From Lithodes maja (Eukaryota > Arthropoda > Malacostraca > Decapoda > Lithodidae), in contig JBAKBP010007463.1 in NCBI GenBank assembly GCA_037953745.1, positions 35,716 through 99,715 on the forward strand: a stretch of 64,000 nucleotides of DNA. The letters are read 5' to 3'. The notes below the pieces were generated by a model. That model had not been told where the DNA came from. It made no database searches and was given only the letters and a program-made list of their open reading frames with translations. The translations under genes were made by a program, and so were the position numbers. Shown piece by piece: positions 62,573-64,000 of the stretch (positions are counted from its first letter, which is position 1; every line of letters begins with the position of its first letter).

Positions 62573-63239
62573 GAGTGAGTGCAAGTGAGAGTGTGAGTGA
62601 GTGACATACAGTGTGACAGGACCAGATACCAACACTACACCCAAAGTTCAAGCATCGGAAGTATCCCTCACACCACCACACCCCTTGAACACGACCTTTT
62701 GTTCACGTAAATACCACATTTATCTGGCCAGACTTACAACATGGCCGAATTTGTTTGTTAATTTATGTCTTTTTATAACTTTTTTTTGTTTCCTCCCTAG
62801 ACCTCCATCAATCTTTAAAAAAAAAAAAAACCCATAACCCTCCTTCAAGATCAATTTGTAAATATTTAGATATAAAAATTTCCCGCCCGAAGGCCGATTC
62901 CTCTTTAATTAAAGGCTCGGTATCGCTCGCCATTAAAACATCGACAACTAAAAAGACACGAAAAGTCTTAATATTAACAAAGACATGGGCCGAAAGGTAT
63001 TAAAATCGCCAAACTAATTAGCTTAGCCGAACATCATAAAATCTGAAAATGCATGTGTGTTGATTTTCGGTGTGAGCGTCCTGGGTTCGAATCCCCGGAG
63101 TGCCACATGTGTTTGTTAATTTCATTAATCGAGTTTAGGAGTAAAGTTGGGTAGTGGAGAGAACATAATAACTAATGGGGCTAAACATGAGGGAGAAGAG
63201 GAGCCAGAAAAACAACCCCTCTCCCCTTAATTAACCCTA

Positions 63240-63600
63240 TCTGGTGCAGGGTGGGTGTTTTGGAAAGAGGGAGGAGCTGCACCGGGGGGTAGACCAAGAT
63301 AGACGTAGGATCATATGCCTTATTATTATTTTTTGTTATGTGAGAGAGGGAGACAAAAGGCAGAACTGCCTGTATCGAGTGCCTCCCCCAGAGTTGAAAG
63401 AGTGACAGGGCCAAAATCAAGGGACGTTCGAGCCAAAATGCCTGGACACACGGAGTTTGAAGCAATTTAAGTCATAGGAAGAGGGAAAGACTGATTCTGG
63501 GAGAGAGTTCCAGAGCTCAGCAGTTGCATAGAAAAAAAAAAATGAGAATAACGTATCACTCTTGGTCTGAACTTGAATAGAAAAACTAACCAGCTCCAAA
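63240..63600 (-). pseudogene. LINE 3' fragment (RT C-terminus)
   Basis: The minus-strand 60-codon frame at 63417-63599 includes TAELWNSLPESVFPSSYDLN and FKLRVSRHFGSN, the usual C-terminal W-N-x-L-P signature of jockey/CR1-group RTs. The remaining bases to about 63240 are its probable 3' UTR. Strongly truncated. Confidence 0.6.
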
Positions 63601-63679
63601 CAGGGCTGCCTGGAACGCCACCATTCCTAGTATGTGAGACCGGAACTGCAATATGTGTGTAGCAATCGGTTAAGGGGGT

Positions 63680-63990
63680 AGTACTAGCTTTTTATGGACC
63701 TCCTTCTCCCTCATGTTTAGCATATTCGTTTTGAGGTGTTAAGACGTTCGTTCCGTTAGTTTGGCTATTTTGAGACTGTTCGCCTCATTTTGTTGTCAAT
63801 ATCAAAACCTTTCGTGTCCTTTAGGTGTCGATATTTTCCTGGAGAGCGATAGCGATCCTCTAATTTTAGAAGGAACCAGAAATTTTTCTACCAGAAAAAC
63901 CAGAAAAATTTACAAATTTATCTTGAAAGGGGGTCTTTTTCTAAGCTTGATGGAGGTCTAGCGAGGAAACTCAAAAATAAATAAATAAAT
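63680..63990 (-). repeat. Inverted copy of the repeat module
   Basis: The reverse complement reads GAGTTTCCTCGCTAGACCTC, AGATAAATTTGTAAATTTTT and ACATGAGGGAGAAGGAGGTC, matching the first module near 61050. The outer modules therefore form an inverted pair about 2.5 kb apart. Confidence 0.7.
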
Positions 63991-64000
63991 ACATATATAG

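Noticed and set aside
63070..63110. tRNA-like string GGTTCGAATCC with a TGCCA end
   Set aside because: It has a B-box and T-arm look, but no A box, anticodon arm or matching 5' acceptor was found upstream. At most a tRNA-derived SINE fragment inserted in a repeat module.

Overview
The window looks like repeat-dense nuclear DNA from an arthropod. A decapod crustacean is my best guess, from the mix of BEL/Pao, CR1, RTE-like and Ty3/Gypsy elements, TTAA-flanked MITEs and crustacean-style LINE tails, but no host gene proves it. There are no bacterial operons, rRNA or tRNA genes, or CRISPR arrays. Nearly all coding sequence belongs to retroelements. The only other plausible gene is one intronless 324-codon membrane-protein ORF at 52.1 kb.

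Layout. 1-8.96 kb: the 3' part of a decayed env-bearing Ty3/Gypsy provirus (gag end, PR, RT, RNase H, IN, env, LTR). Its env is split by a 5'-truncated RTE-like LINE with an 11-bp target duplication, and its LTR is split by nested TTAA-flanked MITEs. 9.2-9.7 kb: an RTE/SINE-like 3' fragment. 10.1-15.05 kb: two CR1-type LINEs in opposite orientation; the minus-strand one has ORF1 with an SGNH-esterase domain, an AP endonuclease and an RT, and a MITE inside. 15.05-22.38 kb: a nearly intact BEL/Pao element with 5-bp TSD ATCGC and almost identical LTRs, inserted in the CR1 5' region. 23.0-25.25 kb: a degenerate L2-like LINE. 25.26-30.22 kb: a minus-strand BEL/Pao relic. 30.22-49.0 kb: Gypsy element A with an intact 1697-codon gag-pol. 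A second related element B (38.76-48.30 kb, minus strand, intact 1711-codon gag-pol, LTRs differing by one indel seen by eye, TSD ATAC) is nested in its 3' LTR. Both have integrase before reverse transcriptase, the Gmr1-like arrangement. 49.0-51.0 kb: a cluster of TTAA MITEs and a GATA-tailed SINE. 51.3-53.1 kb: a perfect palindrome, an inverted duplication of a promoter, and the membrane-protein ORF. 54.1-60.9 kb: a 19-bp satellite interrupted by a truncated minus-strand LINE and by an apparently full-length LINE whose single 1051-codon ORF combines RT with a restriction-like endonuclease. 60.9-64 kb: diverged repeat modules with an inverted copy, a MITE, a TA/GA microsatellite and a LINE 3' fragment.

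Insertion order can be read from nesting: BEL relic, then Gypsy A, then Gypsy B; env-Gypsy, then LINE and MITEs; CR1, then MITE and BEL1. The items most worth attention are the Gmr1-like pair with SCAN-like capsid domains, a covarying hairpin shared by LTRs of two element types, the RLE LINE seated in the satellite, and the unknown membrane-protein ORF with its duplicated inverted promoter. All calls come from reading the sequence; no database search was run.
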